Below are positions 17,587 to 26,897 of a stretch of DNA of 64,000 bases, piece by piece. The notes beneath the pieces are model-generated. The model was not told where the DNA came from. It did no database searches and saw only the letters and a program-made list of their open reading frames with translations. The translations under genes were made by a program, and so were the position numbers. Every line of letters begins with the position of its first letter. Position 1 is the first letter of the stretch. Source of the DNA: JAAZHD01 sp012510895 (GTDB taxonomy: Bacteria > Bacillota > Clostridia > Caldicoprobacterales > DTU083); NCBI GenBank assembly GCA_050951465.1, contig JBMNJC010000010.1, positions 124,001-188,000 on the forward strand, read 5' to 3'.

Positions 17587-17663
17587 AGAAGCAGGAAGGG
17601 TTTTTATATAATTGCTTGGTTCTGATTCTATTTATTAATTTGTTTTTGTAAAAGGAGAAGAAG

Positions 17664-17690
17664 ATGAGGAATTGTTCCTTAGCCGGATAA
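17664..17690 (+). CDS. Leader peptide MRNCSLAG of the ABC-F attenuator
   Basis: An 8-codon frame with a strong AAAGGAG site (17651-17657) 6 nt before the ATG. Bases 17673-17683, within the peptide's codons, are the 5' strand of a long helix with 17790-17800. Ribosome stalling on this peptide by an antibiotic could therefore change leader folding. This is the usual plan of antibiotic-induced attenuators. Confidence 0.6.
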   Translation: MRNCSLAG

Positions 17691-17866
17691 ATTTAATATG
17701 CGGTTGATGCAGACTCTCAGTATTTTAATGAGAGGTAGGATGGAAACATACTTTATATGTATGTTTTCTTGTTGTGCCCAACCGCTTTCGCTAAGGAACA
17801 TATGTCCCATAGTTAATTGATATCTATTTAATTTAATTATATTCGGTTTTATTGCCGGCTGTTGAG

Positions 17867-17902
17867 ACTGCTTTTGGACATTTGTTCACTAGCAGTTTTT
17901 TA
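17867..17902 (+). terminator. Attenuator terminator before the ABC-F gene
   Basis: Outer stem ACTGCT (17867-17872)/AGCAGT (17891-17896), a TT/CT internal loop, inner stem TGGAC (17875-17879)/GTTCA (17884-17888), then TTTTTTATTT. It ends 29 bp before the start codon. Confidence 0.75.
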
Positions 17903-17930
17903 TTTGTTTAGTCATAGGAGTGAACAAAAT

Positions 17931-19691
17931 ATGCTTTTGCAATGCAGAAATTTGAGGAAAGAATTTGGAGACCACGAAGTACTTAAATCTGTGAGTTTTG
18001 ATTTGGCTATAGGGGACCGGCTGGGACTGGCGGGTAAAAACGGCGCCGGTAAAACGACTCTCGTCAGCATATTGGCCGGGATTTTGGAGCCTGATGAAGG
18101 CCAAATTCTCTGGCATAAAGATGATGTACGGATAGGCTGTTTACGCCAGGAAGCATATTATACCGGTGATACTCTGCATAACATATATATGCATCAGGAT
18201 ATCAGGGCAAGGGGCGGAAGCTCAGTTAATATAAGTGATTTCCTGTATATTACAAGTCAATTAGGCACTGAAAAGGTACATGAGTGGGAGGCAAAACGAT
18301 TTAAAAACTTAAGCGGCGGAGAAAGGACAAAACTGGCACTGGCCCATATCTGGTCTATGAAACCGGATTTTCTGATTCTGGATGAGCCTACCAATCACTT
18401 AGACTTAAGGGGTGTGGAGTGGCTTATTGATGAACTGAAAAATTATCAGGGCACTATTCTGATAATATCCCATGATCGGTACTTTCTTGATCAAACAGTA
18501 CAGGGCATACTGGAAATTGAAAATGGTGTTATAAATAAATACAATGGAAATTACTCCGATTACCGCAATGAGAAAAAAGAGCGTTACAGAGCGGAATTAC
18601 ACGCTTATGAAAGCCAGGCAAGGTATAAAGAAAAGCTGGAATCGGAAATACAGAGATTAAAGAATTGGTCTGCCAAGGCTCACAGGGATTCTACAAAAAA
18701 GGGTGCGAAAAGCGGAAATAAAATAGGTTCTAAGGAATATTACCGGGTAAAGGCCAAAAAGTTGGATAAGCAGATAAAATCTACAGTAAAGAGACTGGAG
18801 AAACTAAGGCAGGAAGGCATAACCCGGCCAAAGGAAGAGCCGCGGATAAGCTTTGCTTTTCAGCCGGTAAGCGGACATGGGAAAAGAATATTGGAAGCCC
18901 GTCATATCAGGAAAAGCTTTGGGAGCCGGATTCTATTTGACGACAGCAGTTTTACAGTGCAAAGAGGCGAGCGGCTGGGCATATTCGGCCCAAACGGCTG
19001 CGGCAAGACTACTTTGGCTAAGGCAATTCTCGGTGAAGAAGGGATAGAAGGGGATTTGTTTCTCTCGCCCTCGGTGAATATAGGATATATCAGCCAGGAC
19101 ATATCAGATATGGACGATTATAAAAAGGCGCTGGAATTATTCCGGATTCCTGACAGAAAGAAGCAGGGCAGGGTTCGTACTATGCTTGCAAATTTGGGCA
19201 TAAACGAGGTGCTGCTGAATAAATCCTTGCAGGATTTAAGCATGGGAGAGAGGACCAAACTGAAACTTGCAAAGCTGCTAATGGGAGATTATGATTTATT
19301 ATTATTGGATGAGCCGACAAATCACCTGGACCTTTACACCAGAGAACAGCTTGAGGAAGCACTGGAGGAATATGAGGGCACAATTCTGCTCATTACCCAT
19401 GACAGGTATATGATGGAGAAGATTTGCGATAAGCTTTTAGTATTTGAGAACGGCCTTATTAGGCGGGTGGAGTATGGCCTGGCAGAATACCTGAATAAAA
19501 CGAATGAAGACCGAAGTGATCAGGAAAAGGCGGGAGATGGTCCGGCCGATGAAGAAGAGCGGATGGTGCTGGAAAATCGAATAGCCTTAGTGCTGAGTAA
19601 GTTAAGCGATGCTGTACCGGGGTCAGAGGAATACCAAAAGCTGGATGAAGAATTCAACGAACTTATCTCCATCAAAAACCGCCTTCTGTGA
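17931..19691 (+). CDS. ABC-F ribosomal protection protein (antibiotic-resistance type)
   Basis: 586 residues from ATG 17931 behind AGGAG; earlier in-frame codons lie inside the terminator and are rejected. Two ABC domains are present without membrane segments: Walker A GKNGAGKTT and GPNGCGKTT, signatures LSGGERTKLALA and LSMGERTKLKLA, Walker B DFLILDEPTNHLDL and DLLLLDEPTNHLDL, and His switches SHDRYF and THDRYM. A charged interdomain linker of about 90 residues follows the first domain, and a C-terminal acidic extension is present. ABC-F proteins of this layout enter the ribosomal E site and dislodge bound drugs. The inducible leader supports the resistance subgroup (Vga/Lsa/CplR type) over a housekeeping role; which drugs is unknown. 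Confidence 0.9.
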   Translation: MLLQCRNLRKEFGDHEVLKSVSFDLAIGDRLGLAGKNGAGKTTLVSILAGILEPDEGQILWHKDDVRIGCLRQEAYYTGDTLHNIYMHQDIRARGGSSVNISDFLYITSQLGTEKVHEWEAKRFKNLSGGERTKLALAHIWSMKPDFLILDEPTNHLDLRGVEWLIDELKNYQGTILIISHDRYFLDQTVQGILEIENGVINKYNGNYSDYRNEKKERYRAELHAYESQARYKEKLESEIQRLKNWSAKAHRDSTKKGAKSGNKIGSKEYYRVKAKKLDKQIKSTVKRLEKLRQEGITRPKEEPRISFAFQPVSGHGKRILEARHIRKSFGSRILFDDSSFTVQRGERLGIFGPNGCGKTTLAKAILGEEGIEGDLFLSPSVNIGYISQDISDMDDYKKALELFRIPDRKKQGRVRTMLANLGINEVLLNKSLQDLSMGERTKLKLAKLLMGDYDLLLLDEPTNHLDLYTREQLEEALEEYEGTILLITHDRYMMEKICDKLLVFENGLIRRVEYGLAEYLNKTNEDRSDQEKAGDGPADEEERMVLENRIALVLSKLSDAVPGSEEYQKLDEEFNELISIKNRLL

Positions 19692-19701
19692 TCTAAAAAC
19701 A

Positions 19702-20253
19702 TTAATCTGCCTTGTACATGGCAGGACCGATCTCATAGAGATTATTTCCCTGCGAATCTATGGCAACTATCAGGGGCAGGTTTTCCACTTCCAGCCGGTA
19801 AACCGCCTCCGGGCCCAGGTCTTCAAAGGCCAGCACCTCAGCCTTTTTTACGCAGCTGGCAATAAGGGCGCCGGCGCCTCCGACAGCCGCCAGATAGACA
19901 GCTCCGCTGCGAACCATGGCTGCTATTACCTCAGGGCTGCGCTGGCCTTTTCCAATCATTACTTTAAGGCCCAGATCCAGAATTCGCGGGGCATAACTGT
20001 CCATTCGCGAGCTGGTGGTCGGCCCGCAGGAACCGATGATTTTACCCGGCCCCGCAGGGCAGGGGCCGGTATAGTAGATTCCCTGGTTTTCCAAATTAAA
20101 GGGAAGGGGAATTCCTTTATTCAGATACTCAATCATTCGTTTGTGTGCTGCATCCCTTCCGGTAAGCAGGATGCCGGATAAATGAACTGTGTCTCCTGCC
20201 TTAAGCCTGCTTAACTCATCTGCAGAGGCAGGCATTTTTAAAGTTTTAACCAT
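19702..20253 (-). CDS. Fumarate hydratase, class I, beta subunit
   Basis: 183 residues, matching the C-terminal domain of Fe-S fumarases (swivelling beta subunit). GPCPAGPGKIIGSCGPTTSSRMD is the substrate-binding motif typical of the family. It partners with the alpha subunit encoded upstream (56-bp gap) to interconvert fumarate and malate. Tartrate dehydratase subunits are related; the malic enzyme in the operon favours fumarase. The gene converges with the ABC-F gene 10 bp away. Confidence 0.9.
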   Translation of the reverse strand: MVKTLKMPASADELSRLKAGDTVHLSGILLTGRDAAHKRMIEYLNKGIPLPFNLENQGIYYTGPCPAGPGKIIGSCGPTTSSRMDSYAPRILDLGLKVMIGKGQRSPEVIAAMVRSGAVYLAAVGGAGALIASCVKKAEVLAFEDLGPEAVYRLEVENLPLIVAIDSQGNNLYEIGPAMYKAD

Positions 20254-20308
20254 TTATGTATTCCGCTCCGTTTATTCATTTAAATATTACTGTTCCAGGT
20301 ATTGTTTA

Positions 20309-21148
20309 TTATAAAACTGCTTCTGCATGTCTGGCAGCATGACACTGCATATTCACTGCCACCGGAAGGCCTGCTATATGGGTGGGAAAAGTATCTATGT
20401 GCACTGCCAGGGCAGTTGTTCTGCCGCCCAAGCCTTGAGGGCCGATTCCGGTTGCATTAATTTTCTCAAGCAGCTCTTTTTCCAGCTTTGCTGTTTCTGG
20501 GTCCGGGTTAGGCTTTCCGGCTTCCCTTAATAAGGCTTTTTTAGCGATAAGGGCTGCCTTTTCCATGGTGCCGCCGATACCTATGCCCACTATAACAGGC
20601 GGGCAGGGGTTGGCACCTGCCTCAATAACTGTGTCCAGAACAAATTTCTTAACCCCTTCAACTCCGTCGGAAGGTTTAAGCATCTTAAGCCGGCTCATAT
20701 TCTCGCTTCCAAAACCCTTGGGCGCCGCGGTGATTTTTATTTTGCTGCCCTCAACCATTTCCAGATGAATTATGGCAGGGGTGTTGTCACCGGTATTTTC
20801 TCTTTTCAAGGGGCTTAGTACGGATTTTCGGAGAAAGCCTTTCTCATAACCTCTTCGCACACCCTGGTTTACTGCCTCCGTCAGGCTGCCGCCTGTAATG
20901 TGAACATCATGCCCAAGTTCAATAAAAACAACTGCCATGCCTGTATCCTGACACAGGGGAAGGGACTTTTCCCCGGAAATCTTAATGTTTTCTATGATCT
21001 GGTCCAGGACTGACCGGCCAAAGGGAGAGTCTTCCCTTTCCCGGGCTGCCTTAAGCAGCTTTACGACATCGTCTCCCAGGTGATAACAGGCCCTTATGCA
21101 TAATTCTTCAACTGTTTGGGATATAAGGGATGCAGAAATCTCTCTCAT
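20309..21148 (-). CDS. Fumarate hydratase, class I, alpha subunit
   Basis: 279 residues, the N-terminal catalytic portion of the oxygen-sensitive 4Fe-4S fumarases. LPLCQDTGMAVVFIE contains the first cluster Cys; NPCPPVIVGIGIGGT and GIGPQGLGGRTTALAVHI carry conserved substrate/cluster residues. It forms the heterodimer with the beta subunit. It lies 8 bp after the malic enzyme gene, so the three are cotranscribed for malate metabolism. Confidence 0.92.
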   Translation of the reverse strand: MREISASLISQTVEELCIRACYHLGDDVVKLLKAAREREDSPFGRSVLDQIIENIKISGEKSLPLCQDTGMAVVFIELGHDVHITGGSLTEAVNQGVRRGYEKGFLRKSVLSPLKRENTGDNTPAIIHLEMVEGSKIKITAAPKGFGSENMSRLKMLKPSDGVEGVKKFVLDTVIEAGANPCPPVIVGIGIGGTMEKAALIAKKALLREAGKPNPDPETAKLEKELLEKINATGIGPQGLGGRTTALAVHIDTFPTHIAGLPVAVNMQCHAARHAEAVL

Positions 21149-21156
21149 GCTTCCTC

Positions 21157-22329
21157 CTATATCCGAGCTGCGCCGCTTTCCCGTGCAGCTTTGGCAACGG
21201 CGGCTGCTACGGCAGGTGCAACCCTCTCATCCAGAGCAGCCGGCAGTATATTGGTTTCTGACAGTTCTTCATCGGGTATCAGCCCGGCAATGGCGTAAGC
21301 AGCTGCAATTTTCATTTCTTCATTAATATCGGAAGCCCTTACATCCAAAGCACCTCGGAAGACTCCGGGGAAGGCCAGTACATTGTTTACCTGATTGGGG
21401 AAGTCAGATCTGCCGGTTCCCACAATTTTAGCTCCGCCTTCTTTAGCCAGATCAGGATGGATTTCCGGATCCGGATTTGCCATAGCCAAAAGCATGGAAT
21501 CGGAGTCCATGGATGCCACCATTTCTTTTGTCACCACATTTGGTGCAGAAACACCTATGAAAATATTAGCACCTTTCATGGCATCGGCTAAGCAGCCCTG
21601 TTTACCTTCAGGGTTGGTAACTTTGGCCAGATTTTCCTGCATGAAATCGTTGGTGGGAGCGCCCGGATATAGGATGCCGAATTTGTCGCAGAGGACCATA
21701 TTCTTTACTCCCATGCTGAGCAGTAATCTGGCTATGGCTGAGCCTGCAGAACCAATTCCGTTGATTACAACCTTCACATCTTCCAGATTCTTATTCAGTA
21801 TTTTCAATCCGTTGATCAAGGCAGCACTGCAGACAATGGCAGTTCCGTGCTGGTCGTCATGAAATACCGGAATATCAAGCCGCTCTTTCAGCTTCTTCTC
21901 CACCTCATAGCATCTTGGTGCGCCGATATCCTCTAAATTAATGCCGCCGAAGGAGGGGGCTATCAGCTCTACGGTACGAACGATTTCATCCACGTCTTTG
22001 GTATCAAGACATATGGGAAAGGCATCTACGCCGGCAAAACTTTTAAATAAAACGGCTTTGCCTTCCATTACCGGCATGGCGGCCAATGGACCGATGTCCC
22101 CCAGGCCGAGTACTGCAGAGCCGTCGGATACCACGGCTACCATATTGCCTCGGGAAGTATACCGATATACATCATCCGGGTTTTTATGTATTTCTCTGCA
22201 GGGCTGTGCTACTCCCGGGGTATAGGCTGTGCTTAAGTCTTCCCTGCTTCTCACAGGCACCTTTGACTTAACTTCAATCTTGCCCTTCATTTTTTCGTGC
22301 AATATTAATGCTTTTTGTCCATAATCCAT
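21157..22329 (-). CDS. NAD(P)-dependent malic enzyme
   Basis: 390 residues, the short bacterial form. It decarboxylates malate to pyruvate. AYTPGVAQPCREI contains the catalytic Tyr; KAVLFKSFAGVDAFPICLDT carries the metal/substrate site, and VINGIGSAGSAIARLLL is the nucleotide fold. The C-terminal DERVAPAVAAAVAKAA is family-typical. Cofactor preference cannot be judged. First gene of a three-gene minus-strand operon with the two fumarase subunits, which makes a fumarate-to-pyruvate path. Confidence 0.92.
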   Translation of the reverse strand: MDYGQKALILHEKMKGKIEVKSKVPVRSREDLSTAYTPGVAQPCREIHKNPDDVYRYTSRGNMVAVVSDGSAVLGLGDIGPLAAMPVMEGKAVLFKSFAGVDAFPICLDTKDVDEIVRTVELIAPSFGGINLEDIGAPRCYEVEKKLKERLDIPVFHDDQHGTAIVCSAALINGLKILNKNLEDVKVVINGIGSAGSAIARLLLSMGVKNMVLCDKFGILYPGAPTNDFMQENLAKVTNPEGKQGCLADAMKGANIFIGVSAPNVVTKEMVASMDSDSMLLAMANPDPEIHPDLAKEGGAKIVGTGRSDFPNQVNNVLAFPGVFRGALDVRASDINEEMKIAAAYAIAGLIPDEELSETNILPAALDERVAPAVAAAVAKAARESGAARI

Positions 22330-22601
22330 TTTTAACCCTCCTTAAGTCTCGCAGCCGCCGCCGCTAATTAATAATAAAAATGTATAAGTTCGGAAACCGC
22401 TCAGTTTGATGAAATCTCATCCATTTAATTTTATCACTTTAAAATTGCTCTTTCAATTAAAAGCAGTACAAACACCAACACTATTACGGAAGACGTTAAA
22501 GCCAAATTATTGCAGGGGCAGTAATATGGAAAATGTGTGTAAGATGCATTATAATAATTGATATGTTATAAAGTAATACAGCATAAATCGGAGGCATTTA
22601 T
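22330..22601. other. Divergent intergenic region (malic enzyme / yycJ)
   Basis: 272 bp between divergent genes. An isolated TATAAT (22550-22555) on the plus strand is a candidate -10 for yycJ, but I see no good -35. No riboswitch or repeat is evident. Confidence 0.4.
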
Positions 22602-23399
22602 TTGAGTTTAAATGTATGTTCGCTCTTCAGCGGAAGCAGTGGAAATTGTACTTATATAGGAACTGAGAAAACCCACATTTTGGTGGACGCCGGCGTGCCT
22701 ATGAAAAATGTGGTATCAAGCCTTAAACAAATCGGGGTGGACATTCGCGGCCTGAAAGGTCTGATGGTCACCCATGAGCATACTGATCATATTAAAGGCA
22801 TCGGCGCTCTTTCCAGGAGGCTTGATATTCCTGTTTATGCCAACGAAGGAACCTGGGAAGCCATGATGCCGAAACTTGGAAACATTGCTCCGCATAATGT
22901 AAGAGTTTTTCAAAATAATATGGATTTTTATATTCAGGATATAAATATACAGCCTTACGAAATTCCCCATGATGCTGCGGATCCTGTGGGCTTCTGTTTT
23001 TATGCTCAAAACAAAAAAATAAGTATAACCACTGATTTGGGGCACACTAACAGCAGGATAATAAAAGCTGTTATGGACTCCGATTTGGTTATTCTGGAGG
23101 CCAATCATGACTCGGAAATGCTTATGGCCGGAAGGTATCCAATGTATCTGAAAAAAAGGATTGCAGGCCGAAAAGGCCATTTGTCCAATGAAGATACCGG
23201 GAAGGCTTTGCTGGAGATTATAAAAGGGAAGGCAGCCCACATCCTGCTGGCTCACCTAAGCAAGGAAAACAATTATCCTCAGCTTGCCTGGCAGACTGTG
23301 ACAGATATCCTGGAAAGCAGCGGCGTCAAGGTTGGAAAGGATATTCAGATAGATATGACCTATAGAGACAAGGCCAGTAATTTTTATCAGATAGGTTAG
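22602..23399 (+). CDS. YycJ/WalJ-type metallo-beta-lactamase-fold hydrolase
   Basis: 265 residues. It has the complete MBL metal site: THEHTDH, then a GHTNSR segment, LEANHD and a late His in LLAHLSKENN. Start SLFSGSSGNCTYI is diagnostic for the YycJ family, linked in Bacilli to the WalRK system and to DNA 5'-exonuclease activity. Start is TTG 22602 behind GGAGG. The HtrA gene follows 48 bp later, the same order as yycJ-htrC in Bacilli. Confidence 0.9.
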   Translation: MSLNVCSLFSGSSGNCTYIGTEKTHILVDAGVPMKNVVSSLKQIGVDIRGLKGLMVTHEHTDHIKGIGALSRRLDIPVYANEGTWEAMMPKLGNIAPHNVRVFQNNMDFYIQDINIQPYEIPHDAADPVGFCFYAQNKKISITTDLGHTNSRIIKAVMDSDLVILEANHDSEMLMAGRYPMYLKKRIAGRKGHLSNEDTGKALLEIIKGKAAHILLAHLSKENNYPQLAWQTVTDILESSGVKVGKDIQIDMTYRDKASNFYQIG

Positions 23400-23446
23400 G
23401 GTAACCAGGGGGCCATAACAGCGGAAATCAGACTGGAGGGAATGGC

Positions 23447-24595
23447 TTGCTCCTTGGAGATTTGCTTAACCTAAAAAAGAGCAGAATGTTTTTTTTCTTT
23501 GTCATTTTGACTGCAGCGCCGGTGTTTTTATCTTCCTGCGGCCTTTTCCGGAGTCCTGAAGAAGACAGGTACAGGTACAATGAATCGGAAAGCCAGATAA
23601 CCCGGCAGCTGGCCCAGGCGAAATCAGCCGAAGAACTGTATCCGGCAGGAAGTATAGCAGAAGCGGCAGAAAAGGTAAGGCCTTCTGTTGTGGGGATTAC
23701 CACAACCCATGTCAGGGAGAGAGGCTATAATGACGGCGGATGGGAAGTAATAGAAGGAGTCGGTTCCGGATTCATTGTGAGCCCGGACGGCTATATCTTA
23801 ACAAATGATCACGTGGCAGTATCTCTGGATGCGGAAATTGTTGTTATTTTACACAACGGAGATGAGCTTAAAGGCAGGGTTCTGTGGACAGACCCCACTT
23901 TGGATCTGGCCATAATTAAGGTGAATGCCGACGGCATGCCTGCAGCTGAACTGGGTGACAGTTCAAAACTCATAGTCGGAGAGCCGGCTATTGCTATAGG
24001 AACGCCCCTGGGGCTGCAGTTTCAGCAGACTACCACAGCAGGAATCATCAGCGCCCTGGACAGGACGGTAGAGGTTGGAACGGAAAGAGGGCAAAACTTT
24101 ATGGAGGACTTAATTCAAACCGATGCCTCCATCAATCCGGGTAACAGCGGCGGCCCCTTAGTGAATATTGCAGGCCAGATTATAGGGGTTAATACAGTGA
24201 AGGTTATCAGTGCAGAAGGCATAGGTTTTGCAATTCCTATAAACGTGGCCAAACCTGTTATTCAGCGCTTTCTTGACGAAGGAGAATTCGTTACTCCTTA
24301 CCTGGGTGTTGTCGGCTATGACCAAGCCATAGCCCATTATTATAAAAAAAGCGACGGATTGGCAGACGGAGTATACGTGGTAAATATAGATCCCAGGGGA
24401 CCAGCATATAAGGCCGGTATACAGGTTGATGATATTATTACGAAAATAGGGGATCAAATAGTAACCAAGATGCTGGATCTTCGTATTGCAGTCTATTCCC
24501 ATCATGTCGGAGACACGGTTCAGGTGCTGGTTATACGGGACGGCAGGGAAATGGAATTCATGGTGACTCTGGAAGAAAGCACTGTGCCAAAGTAG
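23447..24595 (+). CDS. HtrA/DegP-family serine protease, lipoprotein-like
   Basis: 382 residues. The start is TTG 23447 behind GGAGGG. A hydrophobic segment ends in FLSSC (Cys31), a likely lipobox. The chymotrypsin-like triad is complete: H122 in TNDHVA, D153 in DPTLDLAII and S234 in NPGNSGGPL. One PDZ domain occupies about 285-375. Most HtrA proteins of Bacilli have a transmembrane anchor, so lipid anchoring is a modest deviation. It degrades misfolded exported proteins on the outer face of the membrane. Confidence 0.92.
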   Translation: MLLGDLLNLKKSRMFFFFVILTAAPVFLSSCGLFRSPEEDRYRYNESESQITRQLAQAKSAEELYPAGSIAEAAEKVRPSVVGITTTHVRERGYNDGGWEVIEGVGSGFIVSPDGYILTNDHVAVSLDAEIVVILHNGDELKGRVLWTDPTLDLAIIKVNADGMPAAELGDSSKLIVGEPAIAIGTPLGLQFQQTTTAGIISALDRTVEVGTERGQNFMEDLIQTDASINPGNSGGPLVNIAGQIIGVNTVKVISAEGIGFAIPINVAKPVIQRFLDEGEFVTPYLGVVGYDQAIAHYYKKSDGLADGVYVVNIDPRGPAYKAGIQVDDIITKIGDQIVTKMLDLRIAVYSHHVGDTVQVLVIRDGREMEFMVTLEESTVPK

Positions 24596-24705
24596 CTGTA
24601 TTTTTATTGTATATTACTGCTATTTACTAATATATATCAAATAGGATATGATAATAAAAAAGGCAGTTGCTGCTTAATATTATGCAAAGGGGGACAAAAC
24701 GGGTA

Positions 24706-25722
24706 ATGTTGGAGTATAGAAATTTGTTGTCGGAAAGGGAATCTAGAGCACCCACACCTTTTGCAAGCGGCATGGTTTATTTGTCAGTATTGATACTGAT
24801 GCTGCTCTCACCCCTGATTACAAACGGCATGAAGCTGGAGGGAGATATCTACTATCTGGTTCTCTTTCTTATACAAGTAGTATGTATCGGGCTGCCCCCT
24901 TTGATTTATGTGCTCTATTTCAAAAAAGATATTAAATACTCTTATCGTCTGGGAAAAACAAGCCTGCCTGAGATTATGCTTACTATAGGAATGGCTGTTT
25001 TTGGTTACGGGATAATAATTTTTATAAATCTTTTATGGATTCTGTTCCTAAGCCGGTTCGGCACTCCCAGAACCGTTACCCTGCCGCCTATTGAAACGGG
25101 CAGGCAATATTTACTGGCTATTGCTGTTATTTCATTAACCCCGGCAGTTTTAGAGGAATTTATGTGCCGCGGTGTTATTCAAAGAGGGTATGAAAGATGC
25201 GGAATAGCTGCTTCTGTTCTTTTAACAGGTGTTTTGTTTGCTTTCCTGCATATAAGCATTGTATCCATTCCGGCAATTATCTTTATGGGAATCCTGCTTT
25301 CTTATATCGGATACAGGGCGAAATCCATATGGGTAAGCATTACTTATCATTTCGTAAATAACAGCATTGCTGTTACCTTTGCTTTCTTGTCCAATTTCCT
25401 GTCAAGATTCATACCTGCAGATGCGGAAGCCATGTACGATTCCCTGGCAGATATTCCTCTTGAGGAAATCCGGTTAATGATTATTTCATCTGCTTTTCTC
25501 AGCTTTTTTGCCCTTCTGGCATTTATCGCATGTTTCACAGGTTTTATAGCGGTGACCAGAAACAAGCATGAAGGGCAGGAATATGTATCAGAAGCAGGAT
25601 CAGGAGCAAGAATGGGCTTTAAGTGGAAAACGTTTATCCCGGTAGTGCTGGCCATAGTTCTTATTATTACGCTTCTTGTTTTTGAGATAATAGAGATGGT
25701 GAATCCTGAAATCTTTTTCTGA
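24706..25722 (+). CDS. CPBP-family intramembrane glutamic endopeptidase
   Basis: A multi-pass membrane protein of 338 residues from ATG 24706, which follows AAAGGGGG; an upstream in-frame TTG (24667) is less likely. The ABI/CPBP signature is present: EEFMCRGVIQRGYE (EExxxR), FLHISI and HFVNNS. These place it with Rce1-like proteases. The substrate is unknown. It is in the same run as HtrA and may share a membrane stress role, but no functional link is proven. Confidence 0.88.
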   Translation: MLEYRNLLSERESRAPTPFASGMVYLSVLILMLLSPLITNGMKLEGDIYYLVLFLIQVVCIGLPPLIYVLYFKKDIKYSYRLGKTSLPEIMLTIGMAVFGYGIIIFINLLWILFLSRFGTPRTVTLPPIETGRQYLLAIAVISLTPAVLEEFMCRGVIQRGYERCGIAASVLLTGVLFAFLHISIVSIPAIIFMGILLSYIGYRAKSIWVSITYHFVNNSIAVTFAFLSNFLSRFIPADAEAMYDSLADIPLEEIRLMIISSAFLSFFALLAFIACFTGFIAVTRNKHEGQEYVSEAGSGARMGFKWKTFIPVVLAIVLIITLLVFEIIEMVNPEIFF

Positions 25723-25752
25723 TTAAGTGGAGGATAGATTAACATAGCATAG

Positions 25753-26232
25753 ATGAATATACGAATCATATGTGTTGGAAAATTGAAAGAGAAATATTTG
25801 ACCCAGGGTATTTCCGAATACTTAAAGCGGCTTCAGCGCTATGCAAGAATAGAAATTATACAGGTGGCGGATGAGAAAGCACCGGAAACCCTGTCTAAGG
25901 CCGAGGAAGCCCTTGTTAAGGAAAAGGAAGGTTCCCGTATCAGCAGGTATTTTCGAAACGGTTCCGTTAAAATAATACTGGCCATAGAGGGAAGAAGCTT
26001 TACATCAGAGGAGTTTTCCGAGAAGCTGAAGGAATATGCACTGAATGGTTATAATCAGCTGGATTTTGTAATAGGCGGTTCTTTGGGACTGGATCCCGCA
26101 ATACTGCGCCAGGGGGATTTACTCCTGTCATTTTCTTCATTTACCTTTCCCCATCAATTAATGAGACTTATTCTTTTGGAACAGTTATACAGGGCATTTC
26201 GTATAGCACACGGTGAGCCTTATCACAAATAA
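25753..26232 (+). CDS. rlmH: 23S rRNA (pseudouridine1915-N3)-methyltransferase
   Basis: 159 residues, the usual length. SPOUT-fold enzyme that methylates pseudouridine 1915 in helix 69. Family marks are IRIICVGKLKEKY at the start, FVIGGSLGLDPAI (the SAM-binding knot) and the C-terminal FPHQLMRLILLEQLYRAF...PYHK. In Bacilli rlmH also lies close to the htrC-yycJ region, supporting orthology. Confidence 0.97.
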   Translation: MNIRIICVGKLKEKYLTQGISEYLKRLQRYARIEIIQVADEKAPETLSKAEEALVKEKEGSRISRYFRNGSVKIILAIEGRSFTSEEFSEKLKEYALNGYNQLDFVIGGSLGLDPAILRQGDLLLSFSSFTFPHQLMRLILLEQLYRAFRIAHGEPYHK

Positions 26233-26336
26233 GTCTTGAGCAGGTTTCATAAAGCTTCAATACTCTAATTTTATCGTCACACATAAAAGCATTTTTTTCG
26301 CAGCAATATGAATTGATACGGAAAAAGGAGATAAAT

Positions 26337-26849
26337 ATGGAGTTCAGAAGAGCGGTTGTATCAGATATCAATAGAATAATGGATATAATTAAACAGGCAC
26401 AAGCTTATTTAAAAGAGCAAGGAATTGATCAGTGGCAGAACAATTATCCGAATCCTGAAGTAATAAGAGAAGATATTGAGAAAGGGTATGGATATGTCCT
26501 GTTGAAAGATGGAAAAATCATAGGAACCGCAGCTGTTTCATTTGACGGAGAAAAGACCTATGAGAAAATATATGATGGAAACTGGCTCAGCAGCTTTGAT
26601 TATGCAGTTATTCACAGGATAGCTGTTGACAGCGACTTTAAAGGACAAGGTTTCGCGTCGGTTATTATTAAGAATGTAGAAAAGATGTGTTCAGATAAGG
26701 GTGTATACAGCGTCCGGGTTGATACTCATGAAGATAATAAATCCATGCAGAGGCTTTTGGAGAAAAATGGGTTTCAATTTTGCGGGATTATTTATTTAGC
26801 AGATAACAGCAAGAGGCTTGCTTTTGAAAAACTTGTTATTAACAGCTAA
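26337..26849 (+). CDS. GNAT-family N-acetyltransferase
   Basis: 170 residues from ATG 26337 with AAAGGAGAT 8 nt upstream; the TTG at 26313 lacks a site. GNAT fold: HRIAVDSDFKGQGFASVII is motif A with the Q/RxxGxG/A acetyl-CoA loop (KGQGFA), and SMQRLLEKNGFQFCG is motif B. The substrate is unknown. Not obviously in an operon. Confidence 0.88.
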   Translation: MEFRRAVVSDINRIMDIIKQAQAYLKEQGIDQWQNNYPNPEVIREDIEKGYGYVLLKDGKIIGTAAVSFDGEKTYEKIYDGNWLSSFDYAVIHRIAVDSDFKGQGFASVIIKNVEKMCSDKGVYSVRVDTHEDNKSMQRLLEKNGFQFCGIIYLADNSKRLAFEKLVINS

Positions 26850-26897
26850 AGCAAACTTTAACTATCTGATTGACGAGGCAAAGAAGGGTAATGTATT

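Larger units (their letters stand above)
17651..17928 (+). promoter_or_regulatory. Ribosome-mediated attenuator upstream of the ABC-F gene
   Basis: The 344-bp gap before the ABC-F gene is highly structured. TGTTCCTTAGC (17673-17683) pairs perfectly with 17790-17800. Inside it GCGGTTG (17700-17706) pairs with CAACCGC (17779-17785), with two small hairpins (17714-17734 and 17744-17766). Downstream is an intrinsic terminator (17867-17902). Bases 17881-17890 of that terminator can instead pair perfectly with 17919-17928, which overlaps the ABC-F ribosome site. Drug-stalled translation of the leader peptide is the likely trigger, by analogy with vmlR and vga-type leaders. Confidence 0.65.

Noticed and set aside
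17862..17930. N-terminal extension of the ABC-F protein
   Set aside because: The extra 23 codons lie in the terminator and anti-Shine-Dalgarno region; the homologous sequence begins MLLQCRNL at 17931.
19609..20181. 190-residue plus-strand frame antisense to the fumarase beta gene
   Set aside because: It overlaps a well-conserved gene on the other strand and the end of the ABC-F gene, has no family features and no ribosome site.
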